From assembly GCA_947445115.1 (NCBI GenBank), contig CANFCG010000004.1, forward strand, positions 47,642 through 111,641: DNA of 64,000 bases. Direction: 5' to 3'. Within the stretch, counting starts at the first letter, position 1, and each line of letters begins with the position of its first letter. Of this stretch, positions 45,518 to 56,287 are shown one piece after another. The DNA comes from Comamonadaceae bacterium (GTDB taxonomy: Bacteria > Pseudomonadota > Gammaproteobacteria > Burkholderiales > Burkholderiaceae_C). The notes below the pieces were generated by a model. It saw only the letters and a list, made by a program, of their open reading frames with translations. It had not been told where the DNA came from and ran no database searches. The position numbers and the translations under genes were made by a program.

Positions 45518-46081
45518 TCAGTGCGATACCCCATCGCGGCGCAGTACCTTCAAAGCTGTCAACCACAAAATGCGCAGATCAAACATCAGCGATTGCTTCT
45601 TCAAATACACATAGTCCAAATTGACTTTGTCAGGAATACTCAGCTCATCACGCCCATTGACCTGCGCCCAGCCAGTAATACCTGGGCGCAGCGCCTCTAC
45701 ACCCACGGCTGTGCGAGCAGCAATTAAATCAGCTTGGTTATAAAGCGCTGGCCGTGGCCCCACCAAACTCATGTTGCCCTTCAGTACGCACCATAACTGC
45801 GGCAATTCATCTAGGCTGGATTTGCGCAAAAAACCACCAATAGGCGTAAGGTGAGAATTAGCATCTTTAAGCAAATGCGTGGCTACAGCGGGAGTTCCAA
45901 TTTTCATACTGCGAAATTTTGGCATTTTAAAAATTCGATTATCTTGCCCTATGCGTTCAGACCAATATAGCGCAGAGCCGCTGGATGTTAGGCGGACGGC
46001 TAGCCAAACCAATAGACATATTGGTAAAAGTGGCAGACAAAGAATAATCGCCATTAAAAAATCAAGACTTCGTTTCAGCAT
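45518..46081 (-). CDS. Initiating undecaprenyl-phosphate sugar transferase (PglC/WcaJ type)
   Basis: 187-residue monotopic phosphoglycosyl transferase that starts repeat-unit assembly on the lipid carrier. One N-terminal membrane helix ([20 protein letters not shown]), [20 protein letters not shown] near residue 43, the catalytic [20 protein letters not shown] near residue 88 (DE pair) and GPRPAL, then [17 protein letters not shown]. This short form corresponds to PglC rather than to WcaJ with extra helices. The first sugar is probably a 4-keto- or amino-deoxy HexNAc derivative, as the neighbours suggest. Confidence 0.94.
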   Translation of the reverse strand: MLKRSLDFLMAIILCLPLLPICLLVWLAVRLTSSGSALYWSERIGQDNRIFKMPKFRSMKIGTPAVATHLLKDANSHLTPIGGFLRKSSLDELPQLWCVLKGNMSLVGPRPALYNQADLIAARTAVGVEALRPGITGWAQVNGRDELSIPDKVNLDYVYLKKQSLMFDLRILWLTALKVLRRDGVSH

Positions 46082-46087
46082 TTTTTA

Positions 46088-47308
46088 TTAATCTACTTTG
46101 GCGGTTAGGTACAAATGCGTTTCAAATGTATTTAATACTTTTTCTCGCTCAAACTCTTTCACGTAATAAGCCTGCGCATTTAAGCCCATGCTATCCCATC
46201 CCGTTTTTGATTCACGACTTAACGTTAGAATATTCTCAGCTAGCTTTTCCGCGCAGCTTGCAGGACTTACATAGCCGCACCGTGCATCTGTTAACACTTT
46301 AGCAGCTTCGCCATTGACGGCACCAATAATCGGCTTCCCATATGCCATATACGCATGAATTTTTCCAGGGACTGTTTTTTCAATCGTTTCATCGGCAATT
46401 AATGTTACTAAAAATGCATCTGTCACGGCATAAAAAGATGGCATTCTTTCTAGCGGAAACGAGCCTAATAATATAACTGTATCTGTTAGATGACGGTACT
46501 TAACTTCATTGGCTAGCCAGGCTAATTTTCGTCCAGAACCAATGATAATTATTCGTATAGGGCTTTCCTTTAGGATTTCAGCGGCATTAATAATTGTTGG
46601 AAAATCTTGTGCTTCCCCTACATTGCCTGTAAATAGCAATGTAAATTTATTTTTATCGCACCTAATTTCCGTCGCAACTTCTGATTTGTCTGTGTTTAAA
46701 AATTGGTCAGACCAATTGGGTGCATAGCCTATGTTTGAGTGTTTAGGGACAAGATTTTTAATCGCACTGACGAAGGCTTGTGATTGACCTAATACTAGAT
46801 CGGACTTTTGATATAAAAAGGCAACCCCTCTAGATAAGATAGCCAATATATTTTTAGAGCGAATTACGCCTGCTGCACGCAAAGACTCAGGCCATAAATC
46901 AAGCACCCATAAAACAGTTGGCGTTCCTTTGATTTTTTTTTGTATTAGTGCAGGTATCACTACTGTGATAGGAGATGCTCCAAAAACAAAATTAACATCA
47001 AATTTTTGGTGACGTAATTTCCATAATCCTATGAATGAGGCATTAAAAGAAAAGCTTAAATAATTTAAAATTAGTTGCCATTTTTTTTGCCCACGCGCAA
47101 TCATTGGCACGCGGATAATCTTAGCCTCTCCATATTTATTAAATGCGGCGCTGTTATTTTTATAATCTTCAAAAACATTACCACTAGGGTAATTAGGCTT
47201 TCCAGTGAGAACGGTGACGCTATGTCCACGCTCTAACATGCCATTTACCCAATCATTAATGCGAAAATTTTCTGGCCAGAAATACTGGGAAATAACAAGA
47301 ATATTCAT
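46088..47308 (-). CDS. Glycosyltransferase family 4 (WbuB-like)
   Basis: 406-residue GT-B enzyme. The N-terminus VISQYFWPENFRINDWVNGM is typical of WbuB/FucNAc transferases; TGKPNYPSG and a C-terminal nucleotide-binding site (LLFTGNVGEAQDF near residue 232, LVTLIADETIEKTVPGKIHA near residue 322) are present. WbuB-like proteins transfer L-FucNAc. Neighbouring wbjB, wbjC and wbjD, which make UDP-L-FucNAc, support that donor, but it is inferred from context. Confidence 0.88.
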   Translation of the reverse strand: MNILVISQYFWPENFRINDWVNGMLERGHSVTVLTGKPNYPSGNVFEDYKNNSAAFNKYGEAKIIRVPMIARGQKKWQLILNYLSFSFNASFIGLWKLRHQKFDVNFVFGASPITVVIPALIQKKIKGTPTVLWVLDLWPESLRAAGVIRSKNILAILSRGVAFLYQKSDLVLGQSQAFVSAIKNLVPKHSNIGYAPNWSDQFLNTDKSEVATEIRCDKNKFTLLFTGNVGEAQDFPTIINAAEILKESPIRIIIIGSGRKLAWLANEVKYRHLTDTVILLGSFPLERMPSFYAVTDAFLVTLIADETIEKTVPGKIHAYMAYGKPIIGAVNGEAAKVLTDARCGYVSPASCAEKLAENILTLSRESKTGWDSMGLNAQAYYVKEFEREKVLNTFETHLYLTAKVD

Positions 47309-47320
47309 AACTATTTAAAG

Positions 47321-48466
47321 TTAATATTTCTTCCAAACCACGCGATTCACATAATCGGTATAACTGTGAATAATTCGTACAACCTTATCCGATACGTTAG
47401 GCATGCTGTAGTCGGCCACAGTGCGTAAATTACGCTCGTCTCCGCGCTTTTGCGTACTCAATATATCTAAAGCTTGACGCACGCGTTCAGTCTCCAAGCC
47501 CACCATCATCACAAACGCTTCTTCCATCCCCTCTGGGCGCTCATGCGCTTCGCGTAGATTGAGAGCTGGGAAATTAAGAATGGATGACTCTTCGTTAATC
47601 GTGCCGCTATCCGAAAGCACCGCTTTTGCCGAGAGTTGCAGCTTCACGTAATCATGGAAACCAAGCGGTTTTAGTAATCGCACTTGCGGATGGAATGTAG
47701 CTCCCGTTGCATCAATTCGTTTTTGCGTGCGTGGGTGCGTAGAGACAATAACTGGAAGCTGATATTCTTGCGCGATCGCATTAATAACGGCCACTAGTTT
47801 AGTAAACGATTCTGGCGATTCAATATTCTCTTCGCGATGTGCGCTCACAACAAAATATTGCCCAGCTTGCAGCGATAAGCGCGTCAGCACATCCGATGCT
47901 TCAATCTGCGGGCGATAGTGACTCAGCACTTCAAACATCGGGCTGCCTGTTTTGATGACTAAATCTGGGGGCAATCCCTCGCGCAGCAAGTAATCTCGGG
48001 CAATCGTGCTGTAAGTTAGGTTCACATCTGCCGTGTGGTCGACGATGCGGCGATTGGTCTCTTCGGGCACGCGTTGGTCAAAACAGCGGTTGCCTGCTTC
48101 CATGTGAAAGATCGGGATTTTCCGCCGCTTCGCAGGGATCACGCTTAGGCAGCTATTGGTGTCACCCAATACCAGCATGGCTTCGGGGGCAACGTCTGCT
48201 AAAACTTTATCCACAGCAATGATGAGGTTACCAATGGTGTGTGCCGCACTGCTACTGCCCTCGGCACTGTTTAAAAAGTAATCGGGTTTGCGCACGCCTA
48301 AGTCATCAAAAAAAACTTGATTGAGTTCGTAGTCGTAGTTTTGCCCTGTGTGCACAAGGATGTGCTCGCAGTGCTCATCTAATTTAGCGAGCACTCTCGA
48401 TAATCTGATAATTTCTGGACGTGTGCCAACAACTGACACGATTTTTAGTTTTTTTATCATACTCAT
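47321..48466 (-). CDS. wbjD: UDP-HexNAc 2-epimerase, WbjD/FnlC type
   Basis: 381-residue non-hydrolysing epimerase of the WecB family. [18 protein letters not shown] near the N-terminus, [33 protein letters not shown] near residue 119 and [20 protein letters not shown] near residue 278 fit. Together with the two genes upstream of it in the same operon it converts UDP-GlcNAc to UDP-L-FucNAc (third step). The N-terminal start could also be two residues later. Confidence 0.93.
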   Translation of the reverse strand: MSMIKKLKIVSVVGTRPEIIRLSRVLAKLDEHCEHILVHTGQNYDYELNQVFFDDLGVRKPDYFLNSAEGSSSAAHTIGNLIIAVDKVLADVAPEAMLVLGDTNSCLSVIPAKRRKIPIFHMEAGNRCFDQRVPEETNRRIVDHTADVNLTYSTIARDYLLREGLPPDLVIKTGSPMFEVLSHYRPQIEASDVLTRLSLQAGQYFVVSAHREENIESPESFTKLVAVINAIAQEYQLPVIVSTHPRTQKRIDATGATFHPQVRLLKPLGFHDYVKLQLSAKAVLSDSGTINEESSILNFPALNLREAHERPEGMEEAFVMMVGLETERVRQALDILSTQKRGDERNLRTVADYSMPNVSDKVVRIIHSYTDYVNRVVWKKY

Positions 48467-48468
48467 GC

Positions 48469-49590
48469 TTACAAAGGGCTATTAATAGTGTCAGGTTTTT
48501 GCCTGTCGAAAATTTCATTCGCCCAGAGCATCACAATCATTTCAGCACTCCCAATGTTGGTAATGTCGTGTGTCCAACCAGGGATCGTTTCTACAACGGT
48601 CGGCAAATCGCCACTGGTGATTTGCTCAAATCGCTCGTTTGTCACCATATGGCGAAATTTAAATAATGCGGTACCTCGAATCACCAAAAATTTTTCAGTC
48701 TTTGTGTGGTGATAGTGACCTCCGCGTGTAATGCCAGGATATGCCGTAAAGTATGAAAACTGACCAGCATCCTTTGTTTTTAGCATCTCTACAAATTCAC
48801 CACGCGGATCTGCATGTTTGACTAGAGGGTACGAGAACTGTTCGGGCTTGAGATAGCTGACGTAAGTGGAGTAAAGCGCACGGTCAAAGCCGACGCCTAC
48901 GGGTTCGGTAATGCCAGTAGCCCGCGAGGCTTTGAATGCTTGAATATGCTTGGCAAGCTGACCTAGTGTCGTACTGTATTCGGGCTGAATGGTTTGCACG
49001 CAAGCATCAACATTGCTAGCAAGAAGCTCTAAAAATCCATTTGCCACATCATCCACATAAACCAAATGCAGCACCTTGCTGCTGTCGTTGATTTGTATCG
49101 GTAAATCTTGCGCAATATTGTGGCAAAACGTGGCAACCACAGAGTTGTAATTGGGCTTGCACCATTTGCCAAACACATTGGGTAGCCGGTAAATATGCGT
49201 GCGCACGCCATGCTGGCTGGCAAGTAACTGCACGGCTTGTTCCGCTGCAAGCTTGCTGCGACCATAGGGATTGTCTTGCTCTGCTTGTGTCGAAGAAGCC
49301 AAAATCAGCGTTGGCGAACGGGCAGAGCTATTGGCTGCACTGGCTCGCGCGGCAATGGCATTACAAAGCGCCTGCGTTAGCTCTGTGTTACCTGTTGCAA
49401 ATTCATCTTCAGTTTGTGGGCGATTAATACCAGCTAGATGAATGATGGCATCCACGCCGACCAGAAGGGCGGCCAGCTCATCAATTGCGTGCTCGCGCGT
49501 AAATGGCACAACCGTGTGGCCTTGTTCGGTTGCGCGCATGCGTAGCGTCTTACCAATAAACCCGTCAGCGCCTGTCACTAATATTTTCAT
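48469..49590 (-). CDS. wbjC: WbjC/FnlB (CapF) bifunctional SDR-cupin enzyme
   Basis: 373-residue two-domain enzyme. The N-terminal SDR has [14 protein letters not shown] and the catalytic Tyr-Lys in [13 protein letters not shown] near residue 114. The C-terminal cupin has the metal-binding [20 protein letters not shown] near residue 290. In the UDP-L-FucNAc pathway this protein reduces the C4 ketone and epimerises C3. It lies between wbjD and wbjB, each a few nucleotides away. Confidence 0.93.
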   Translation of the reverse strand: MKILVTGADGFIGKTLRMRATEQGHTVVPFTREHAIDELAALLVGVDAIIHLAGINRPQTEDEFATGNTELTQALCNAIAARASAANSSARSPTLILASSTQAEQDNPYGRSKLAAEQAVQLLASQHGVRTHIYRLPNVFGKWCKPNYNSVVATFCHNIAQDLPIQINDSSKVLHLVYVDDVANGFLELLASNVDACVQTIQPEYSTTLGQLAKHIQAFKASRATGITEPVGVGFDRALYSTYVSYLKPEQFSYPLVKHADPRGEFVEMLKTKDAGQFSYFTAYPGITRGGHYHHTKTEKFLVIRGTALFKFRHMVTNERFEQITSGDLPTVVETIPGWTHDITNIGSAEMIVMLWANEIFDRQKPDTINSPL

Positions 49591-49595
49591 CTGGT

Positions 49596-50720
49596 TTAGT
49601 CTCCAAAAACGCCATGCTCTGCCAATACTTGCGCCAAAGATTGACCTGATTGCAAGCCTTCTTGTATGCGGACAAGAGGTGCCAGCTTGAGGAGCAGCGC
49701 CTTCATACCTGCCACATCTAATTGCGCGGTATTGTGAGAGTTGTAATCCACCGCTTCGGTCAATTGGCGCTCGCCAAGTTCCACAAATTTGCCGTAATTT
49801 AAATCCCTTAAATCAGGGGAGACTCTAAAGTAACCCGTTCCTGCATCAACTTGTTTGGCGCTAATAGCGGTTGTATTGACTACTTTGCCAAGTTCGCTCA
49901 TTTCACTGGCATGAACCCGCTCTTCACGGCTAAGTAATGCCTCAAATTGCTTTTCGCCGTGGCGTGTGCCAATCACATGAATGGGGTGATTCGGGACGCC
50001 CAGTAACTGCACCAGCGCATGAGCCAAAACCTCAATGGTGGCAGCGGGGGCTTTTTCCACAAAAATATCACCTGCGCTGCCATGCTCAAATGCGTAGAGG
50101 ACCAAGTCCACGGCATCATCTAGCGTCATCATAAAGCGCGTCATAGCTGGGTCGGTAATCGTAATGGGTAAGCCACGTTTGATTTGATCCACAAACAACG
50201 GGATCACCGAGCCGCGAGAAGCCATCACATTGCCGTAGCGTGTGGTGCAAATAGTGGTTGCAGCGCTATTACGCGATTTAGCCACAATCACTTTCTCCAT
50301 CATGGCTTTACTGATACCCATGGCGTTAATGGGGTACACCGCTTTGTCGGTACTCAGACAAACGACACGCTTAACCCCACTAACCACAGCAGCTTCCAAT
50401 ACGTTCTCAGTGCCAAGCACGTTTGTCTTAACAGCCTCCAATGGGTAAAACTCACAAGAAGGGACTTGTTTAAGTGCGGCAGCATGGTAGATGTAATCGA
50501 CTCCACGCACTGCGTTGAGTACCGACTGGTAATCCCGCACATCGCCAATATAAAACTTAAGCTTAGGGCTGTTGTACAGCTTGCGCATGTCGTCTTGTTT
50601 TTTTTCATCACGGCTCAAGATGCGAATTTCTTGAATGTCGGATTGTAAAAAACGGCGTAGGACGGCGTTGCCAAATGAACCAGTGCCACCTGTGATTAAA
50701 AGTTTTTTATTATTAAACAT
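49596..50720 (-). CDS. wbjB: WbjB/FnlA (CapE) UDP-GlcNAc 4,6-dehydratase/5-epimerase
   Basis: 374-residue SDR enzyme, first step of UDP-L-FucNAc synthesis. LLITGGTGSFGNAVLRRFLQ near the N-terminus, AALKQVPSCEFYPLEAVKTN near residue 80, and the catalytic STDKAVYPINAMGISKAMME (Met-Lys active site) near residue 122 are the CapE/WbjB form. It starts the minus-strand trio wbjB-wbjC-wbjD. Confidence 0.95.
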   Translation of the reverse strand: MFNNKKLLITGGTGSFGNAVLRRFLQSDIQEIRILSRDEKKQDDMRKLYNSPKLKFYIGDVRDYQSVLNAVRGVDYIYHAAALKQVPSCEFYPLEAVKTNVLGTENVLEAAVVSGVKRVVCLSTDKAVYPINAMGISKAMMEKVIVAKSRNSAATTICTTRYGNVMASRGSVIPLFVDQIKRGLPITITDPAMTRFMMTLDDAVDLVLYAFEHGSAGDIFVEKAPAATIEVLAHALVQLLGVPNHPIHVIGTRHGEKQFEALLSREERVHASEMSELGKVVNTTAISAKQVDAGTGYFRVSPDLRDLNYGKFVELGERQLTEAVDYNSHNTAQLDVAGMKALLLKLAPLVRIQEGLQSGQSLAQVLAEHGVFGD

Positions 50721-50724
50721 TAAT

Positions 50725-52011
50725 TCATACTTTCATTTTTGAATTGAAAAACCATAATAAAGTCACAAATATAAAATAAGAGAAGGTATCAATATACCCA
50801 AATATTTGATTATTTGCGGGGAAAAATATAAACATGATTGTGAAGATTGGCATTAAAGCCAATCCGAAAAAATTTTTCTCTTGTAAAACTGATTTCCAAA
50901 CTTTAGCAAAGAAAAATGCAATTAAAAATAATAAAAATGCCAAGCCAATAAAACCAACATCATTGGCGAATTGCCCGTAAAATGAATGCCATTGGGCAGA
51001 CTTGCCCCACAAATGATCTATTCTTGATTGGAAAGTTATTGAAGATACATCAATACCTGAAATCATTAACAACTGACGTTGAAGGAATTCAGAATTGCCA
51101 AACCCATATGTCCATATTAAATCCAGATCTAAAATTAAAGAAAAACCGTAATAACCTTGACAAACATAATAAGATAGCCAGACAAATGAATAGTATAAAA
51201 AATCAATAAATGATGATGTGTCATGCAAATTAAATGACGATGATGTGCTAATATCTCCTAGCGGGGATGTTGATGCAAAATATTCAAATCCACCACCTCT
51301 CTCGGACATTATTCCTCCAAACCAAGCTATTGGGATGAGAAAGAGAGCTCCACTAAGGAGTAAAATTTTCTTTAGATGAATATATTTTCTGTCATATAGA
51401 ATAACTAGTAATGAAATTGAGGAAAATATAAAAAATATGAAAATAACACTGTTTACGCCAGCGGATATGCCAGCAGAGATAAAAAATAGAGAATAAATGA
51501 TTGCAATAGTCTTTTTGGTTCGATTTAAATCCTCCCAAAAATGTAAAAAATAAAATATGAATAACAGTTTGGCAAACGAAAAAAATAACGAAAAAATATT
51601 GAATAGACGAGAGTCGGATACTTGTATCGCTTCTAAACTCATCATGCGCTCAGTGTATGCGAGGCCAGGCTCTGTAAAGCCGCGTATCAAATTATCAAAA
51701 AAATCATAAGGAATAATTCCATCTATCAACATGATGTTTTTATATGCCGCCCATACGCCCAAAAATCCAAATGAAAATAATGCCCAATAATTGGAGTTGG
51801 AGAATTTTTTATCTGATGCTAATTTTTTTTTATTTGATTTCAATTTGCAAGCAAGTACGTAACCAAATATAAAAAATGAATGATAAATCAGCATTAACGT
51901 AAAAAACAATAAAGGATTGTGAATGTTGTATTTTATTGGCCCAAAATAAAAAATTATCAATGTTATTAATAGATAAATTTCAATAAGAAATAATGGCAAG
52001 TATTTTTTCAT
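50725..52011 (-). CDS. Putative O-antigen/capsule polymerase Wzy
   Basis: 428-residue, very hydrophobic protein with at least ten predicted helices, no conserved motif readable by eye, AT-rich codons and a large loop near residues 240-340. Polymerases of this sort link repeat units in the periplasm and are very divergent. Evidence is membrane topology and location: it overlaps the flippase gene by 4 nt and is followed by wbjB. The AT-richness, unlike its neighbours, suggests transfer. A different membrane role remains possible. Confidence 0.65.
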   Translation of the reverse strand: MKKYLPLFLIEIYLLITLIIFYFGPIKYNIHNPLLFFTLMLIYHSFFIFGYVLACKLKSNKKKLASDKKFSNSNYWALFSFGFLGVWAAYKNIMLIDGIIPYDFFDNLIRGFTEPGLAYTERMMSLEAIQVSDSRLFNIFSLFFSFAKLLFIFYFLHFWEDLNRTKKTIAIIYSLFFISAGISAGVNSVIFIFFIFSSISLLVILYDRKYIHLKKILLLSGALFLIPIAWFGGIMSERGGGFEYFASTSPLGDISTSSSFNLHDTSSFIDFLYYSFVWLSYYVCQGYYGFSLILDLDLIWTYGFGNSEFLQRQLLMISGIDVSSITFQSRIDHLWGKSAQWHSFYGQFANDVGFIGLAFLLFLIAFFFAKVWKSVLQEKNFFGLALMPIFTIMFIFFPANNQIFGYIDTFSYFIFVTLLWFFNSKMKV

Positions 52012-53300
52012 AATGAAAATAAATAAATTCTATTTATTTTTGATGAGCTTGCCAAAAGAGAGTGTCCAAAAATAAGCATCATGAATAAATTGGATAAAAT
52101 AAGACCTACAATAGCACCTTTAAATCCATACACTAGCATTGAAATTATTAAAATAACTAGCCCTACTAAAACTGAAATCACCATTAGTGAACCAACTCGC
52201 TTTGGTTTAAATACACCAATAATGCCAACGTTTAACAATCCCGCTATGCCACCGATGGCACCTGCCAGCACAAAATAAGGTAAATAAATTGAATACGCTG
52301 TGTATTTAGCACCGACAAGCATTTCAAACACCAAATGTGATAGCAACAGCGAGATAATTATGGCAACTACAGATAGCAACCCAATGCGAATAACAATACC
52401 TTGTATATATGCCACAGTCTTTTGTTGATTGTTAGTATTATCACTGGCTAGCTTATATATGTCGGGACTTACAAAAGTTTGAATGACCCCCACTATCAAC
52501 ATCATGGGAATAAAACCAAGTTGCAACAGTACATTGTATGCCGCCAACTCCTCAACCCCAATAAACGAGGCCATAAACACCTTGTCTCCAAGCCCCTTGA
52601 GAGCCGTTAGCAAGGTGGGGACAAAAAATGGGGTGCTTAGAACAACAAGTTGCTTGGCTTGAGGCCATTTCGCGGAGTCTGTTATAGAAGTGGCCCTATC
52701 AAACCGATGGCTAGTAGCGTGCTGTACACCTATGAAAACCAACAACGAACTAATGGCCACGGCCTGTAGAGTGGCGAAAACGCTTTTTTCCTCTAAAAAA
52801 AAGACTAACAATACTAAGCAAAATTTGACAAATGAGTCGGCAGCTATCCCAATGGAGGCCCATTTTCTTTGCTTTAGGGCATTCAACATGTTGAGATAAA
52901 TCCCTTGTGCGCCATTGGCAACCAAATAAATGCAGCCCATTAAAACGTAGGCAGTAGTTGAAATTTGTTTATAAAAAACCATTTCACCAACCACAGACAA
53001 TGCACCAACTAGTAGTAAGCCAAACATGATTCGGTCTGTCAGGTACTTGACAACCTGAAAACCGCTGACTCCCTTCTCCCCTAAAAAGGGCACAGTCACG
53101 ACTTCTTTAGCGGCTACGATGGATAGGGGGTCATAAATAAGCTGGCGCACAAAAAGCATAACAGACATCCACAATGCGAAGTAGCCATATGCGGTTATGC
53201 TGAGGTTTACGGTTAATAGTTTTAGCAATAAAAAGTTGTTGAGCAAGCCAACAACTTGCCCACCAACAATCCATAAAATGCTTTTGTCTAACCCGAGCAC
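52008..53300 (-). CDS. Polysaccharide flippase Wzx
   Basis: 430-residue integral membrane protein of the MATE/polysaccharide-transport exporter fold, moving lipid-linked repeat units across the inner membrane. It has about twelve hydrophobic helices in two halves (LDKSILWIVGGQVVGLLNNF at the start; FVLAGAIGGIAGLLNVGIIG near residue 340). AT-rich like wzy next to it, with 4-nt overlap. It overlaps the GT2 gene by 13 nt, so translation may be coupled. Confidence 0.8.
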   Translation of the reverse strand: MLGLDKSILWIVGGQVVGLLNNFLLLKLLTVNLSITAYGYFALWMSVMLFVRQLIYDPLSIVAAKEVVTVPFLGEKGVSGFQVVKYLTDRIMFGLLLVGALSVVGEMVFYKQISTTAYVLMGCIYLVANGAQGIYLNMLNALKQRKWASIGIAADSFVKFCLVLLVFFLEEKSVFATLQAVAISSLLVFIGVQHATSHRFDRATSITDSAKWPQAKQLVVLSTPFFVPTLLTALKGLGDKVFMASFIGVEELAAYNVLLQLGFIPMMLIVGVIQTFVSPDIYKLASDNTNNQQKTVAYIQGIVIRIGLLSVVAIIISLLLSHLVFEMLVGAKYTAYSIYLPYFVLAGAIGGIAGLLNVGIIGVFKPKRVGSLMVISVLVGLVILIISMLVYGFKGAIVGLILSNLFMMLIFGHSLLASSSKINRIYLFSL

Positions 53301-54310
53301 GATTGGTTGCTCAACTGAGTTTGCAGCTGTTCGGCACTTTGCTTAATCTGGCTGTAGTGGCTTAAGTGTTTGGCGACTGCTATGTTTACTTTCGAATGCG
53401 TAGAGTATATTTTTTTTAGATTTAATAATAATGCGGCAGCGAAGAAGTACATATCTAAGTTAAGTATTTTGCTTAAAATTTTGTGTTTCATACGGAAACA
53501 GGCTTTGCGGCTCAACAGTCGTAACTGTTCTAGCCATTTGGCTTCCTGGTTGATGAGGTCGTTATAGACTAGTATTTTGTCCTTGACAAATCGTTGGTTG
53601 GCCACAATGTAGGTTGAGCCAGCGGTTCTGCGGTAGTACACCAGCACGGCATCAATGAGTTGAAAGCGAAGGGTTGGAAATTGGCGCGCAATCGCTACTT
53701 GCAGGGGCCAGTCTTCCGTCACGTCGAACCGCTGCAAATAGTCCTGCACCTTGGGGTGCAGCAAGCAGGGTGCAGCATAAAGCAGGTTGGGTGCGTTTTG
53801 GTATGAAAAGTGTTTGAAGCGATGCAACAAACTATTTTTTTTATAAATTACTTGTGTGGCTGTGCTAAGCACGCTGGAACGCTGGTCAACGCCCAGCACG
53901 TTACCCCGCAAATACAAGGCTCGGCCAGATAGCATTGCTACTTCGGGTTCGTGTTGGGTAAGCTCAAAAATATTCTCAAACGAATACACGTCATCGCCTG
54001 CTGTCATTTTGCAGCGGTCTGCCACTAACCGCAAAAGCATATGATGCACGCTGGCACAGGTTCCAATGTTTTTGGGGTGATATAAAGTATGAATATGTCG
54101 AAATAAATGAGCATTGAGATGTAGCCACTGATTGACGCGTTGCTGGGTTTTGTCGCCAGAGCAGTCGTCATTGACGATCAAGTCAACGTCAATTTTTGCG
54201 CCATAAGTTAGCACTAAGTATTTAATACTTTCTAAATGCTCGAAAATATAGCCTTCATGGTTGTAGGTTAAAACCAAGAAGGCAAAAGAGTGTTTCGAAT
54301 TAGTTTGCAT
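53288..54310 (-). CDS. Glycosyltransferase family 2
   Basis: 340-residue GT-A type enzyme. FAFLVLTYNHEGYIFEHLES at the N-terminus, the diphosphate-metal part VDLIVNDDCSGDKTQQRVNQ near residue 42, and CKMTAGDDVYSFE near residue 96 (DxD-like) are visible. Further features are YYRRTAGSTYIVANQRFV near residue 223. The donor sugar is unknown; in this locus an amino-deoxyhexose or an unidentified sugar is possible. It overlaps wzx by 13 nt and the next gene by 11 nt. Confidence 0.88.
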   Translation of the reverse strand: MQTNSKHSFAFLVLTYNHEGYIFEHLESIKYLVLTYGAKIDVDLIVNDDCSGDKTQQRVNQWLHLNAHLFRHIHTLYHPKNIGTCASVHHMLLRLVADRCKMTAGDDVYSFENIFELTQHEPEVAMLSGRALYLRGNVLGVDQRSSVLSTATQVIYKKNSLLHRFKHFSYQNAPNLLYAAPCLLHPKVQDYLQRFDVTEDWPLQVAIARQFPTLRFQLIDAVLVYYRRTAGSTYIVANQRFVKDKILVYNDLINQEAKWLEQLRLLSRKACFRMKHKILSKILNLDMYFFAAALLLNLKKIYSTHSKVNIAVAKHLSHYSQIKQSAEQLQTQLSNQSCSG

Positions 54311-55145
54311 TCAGTTTGTGGCGTATGTAACTTGCTAAAAAATTCAACGCCTTTATGCCCACCATGCGGTAGCCAGTTTGCATAAAACGCAGCTTCCACA
54401 TAAAGGAGCGTTTTTCAAACGTGGTGTCTGAGGAAAAGCCGCGCTGGCTCCAGTCAATGTTGAGCGAATATTTACGCCACACTTGCTCGATCACTTCGCG
54501 CACCCACTTTCCGCGATAAATGGCGCCACCTTTAGCATGGTTATAGGAGTAAATGTCGCTTTGTTTTGGGTTGAGTGAATAGAAAAGTCGACTATCACCC
54601 CAGGTTCGGTAGCTACCAAATACTTCCCATGCCCATGGCGTGTCGCCGTCGTTGGTGTAGTCTAATAATACATGCTTGCGCCAGATAGCTGGGGCTGAGT
54701 TCAATCGGTAGTCCACATGATCTTTGAGGGCTATGAAGATGTCGTCAGTATCTGTGCGCACTAACGGCATTGCCGTGTTAATCAGGTAGGCGACAACAGC
54801 ATGCGCTTGAGATTGCAACAAACCCAATGCTTGCAGGAGTCGAGGTTTACTGATGGGTGCATCTAGAATGAAGTCATCGTACAGCATCAACACATATTCA
54901 CTATCAATAGTTTGAAGTGTTGATCGTAGACGTGCACCCCAATCATCTATCCCGCTGGGACTGGCGTGATGATGAACTCGGGCAGGATGGTTGTATGCCC
55001 TTGACTCGGTGTTGATGACAACTGAGTATGGGCAATTGGGCCAGAATTCCTTTAGCGCATGAAAAAAAATGTCCAGCACATCGTGATACGCATCGCATGT
55101 GTTGACCACGATAGTTAGATCGTGGTGTGTTAGTTGTTCATTCAT
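54300..55145 (-). CDS. Glycosyltransferase-like protein
   Basis: 281-residue protein with a GT-A-like core. LTIVVNTCDAYHDVLDIFFH at the start, then YVLMLYDDFILDAPISKPRL near residue 87 in which the DDxxxD could bind metal and nucleotide, then a WGDSRLFYSLNP-type region. No exact family can be assigned. In polysaccharide clusters such proteins are usually transferases. The gene has 11-nt overlap with the GT2 gene. Confidence 0.6.
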   Translation of the reverse strand: MNEQLTHHDLTIVVNTCDAYHDVLDIFFHALKEFWPNCPYSVVINTESRAYNHPARVHHHASPSGIDDWGARLRSTLQTIDSEYVLMLYDDFILDAPISKPRLLQALGLLQSQAHAVVAYLINTAMPLVRTDTDDIFIALKDHVDYRLNSAPAIWRKHVLLDYTNDGDTPWAWEVFGSYRTWGDSRLFYSLNPKQSDIYSYNHAKGGAIYRGKWVREVIEQVWRKYSLNIDWSQRGFSSDTTFEKRSFMWKLRFMQTGYRMVGIKALNFLASYIRHKLNAN

Positions 55146-55168
55146 TACGAGTAGACTTATGCAAGTGG

Positions 55169-56287
55169 TTAAGCGGCAAAAGCATTCACAGACCGAATCA
55201 CCGCAGTTACATCTTTCATGCTCATGGCTGGGCCAATCGGCAAACTTACTACCTCTTGGTGAATCAACTCAGTCAAGGGTAGAGACAACTGGTTGTATGA
55301 ATTGTAAGCCTGTTGCTGATGCGGGGGGATGGGGTAATGGATAAGAGTGTCGATACCCGCTGCCTTGAGTTGCGCTTGGAAAGCAGCGCGCTGACGCACC
55401 CGCACCACAAAAAGGTGAAACACATGGTTTTCCAAGTCCAGCAAGGTCGCATTACGTCCAATTGGCAAACTTACTAAAGGGTTGGTAATGCCTTGCGCAT
55501 AGGCCATTGCGATCTGTTTTCGCACCAAAGTTTCGGCGTTCAAGTGTTGTAGTTTCACTCGCAGCAGCGCTGCCTGCATTTCATCTAAACGGCTATTGAG
55601 ACCTTGGAAAAGGTTTTCATATTTTTTGTGGCTACCATAATTGCCCAAGGCACGTACGGTTTGCGCCAGTTCTGGGTCGTTGGTGATCATGGCACCAGCG
55701 TCGCCTAAAGCTCCTAAGTTTTTACCAGGATAGAAGCTAAAGCCTGATGCGTGACCCCAATTGCCAGCGCGTTTGCCGTCAATCGTTGCTCCGTGGGCTT
55801 GTGCCGAGTCTTCCAGCACCAAGAGCGCGTGTTCATCGGCCAACTCCATGATCGCCTTCATGGGGGCCAATTGCCCATACAGGTGCACCGCCACGATGGC
55901 CTTGGTTTTGGGCGTGATGGCTTGGCGCACCTTCTGGGGGCAGAGGTTGTAGCTTTGCGCGTCGGGCTCCACCAGAACGGGCTTGAGCCGGTTTTCGGTG
56001 ATGGCCAAAACGCTGGCAATGTAGGTGTTGGCGGGGACAATGACCTCGTCACCCTCTTTGAGCTTGCCCAACTCTTTCCAAGCCCGCAAGGTCAACACCA
56101 GAGCGTCCAAGCCGTTGGCCATGCCCACGCAATGCTGGGCGCCGCAGTAGCTGGCAAATTCTTGCTCAAAGGCTTTGACCTCTTGGCCCAACACATACCA
56201 ACCCGAGTCGATGACGCGGGTGGCCGAGTCGATCAAGGCTTGTCTATGTTGTTGGTTGATGGCTTTTAAATCAAGAAAGGGAATCAT
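55169..56287 (-). CDS. DegT/DnrJ/EryC1/StrS aminotransferase, dTDP-3-keto-6-deoxyhexose type
   Basis: 372-residue PLP enzyme, adding an amino group to the C3 ketone of a dTDP-6-deoxyhexose. [20 protein letters not shown] at the start, [15 protein letters not shown] near residue 52, [20 protein letters not shown] near residue 158, and [20 protein letters not shown] with the Schiff-base Lys near residue 188 are typical. It is 4-nt overlapped with the acetyltransferase upstream, and the ketoisomerase is just before, so Fuc3N or Qui3N is the likely product (FdtB/QdtB analogue). Confidence 0.93.
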   Translation of the reverse strand: MIPFLDLKAINQQHRQALIDSATRVIDSGWYVLGQEVKAFEQEFASYCGAQHCVGMANGLDALVLTLRAWKELGKLKEGDEVIVPANTYIASVLAITENRLKPVLVEPDAQSYNLCPQKVRQAITPKTKAIVAVHLYGQLAPMKAIMELADEHALLVLEDSAQAHGATIDGKRAGNWGHASGFSFYPGKNLGALGDAGAMITNDPELAQTVRALGNYGSHKKYENLFQGLNSRLDEMQAALLRVKLQHLNAETLVRKQIAMAYAQGITNPLVSLPIGRNATLLDLENHVFHLFVVRVRQRAAFQAQLKAAGIDTLIHYPIPPHQQQAYNSYNQLSLPLTELIHQEVVSLPIGPAMSMKDVTAVIRSVNAFAA

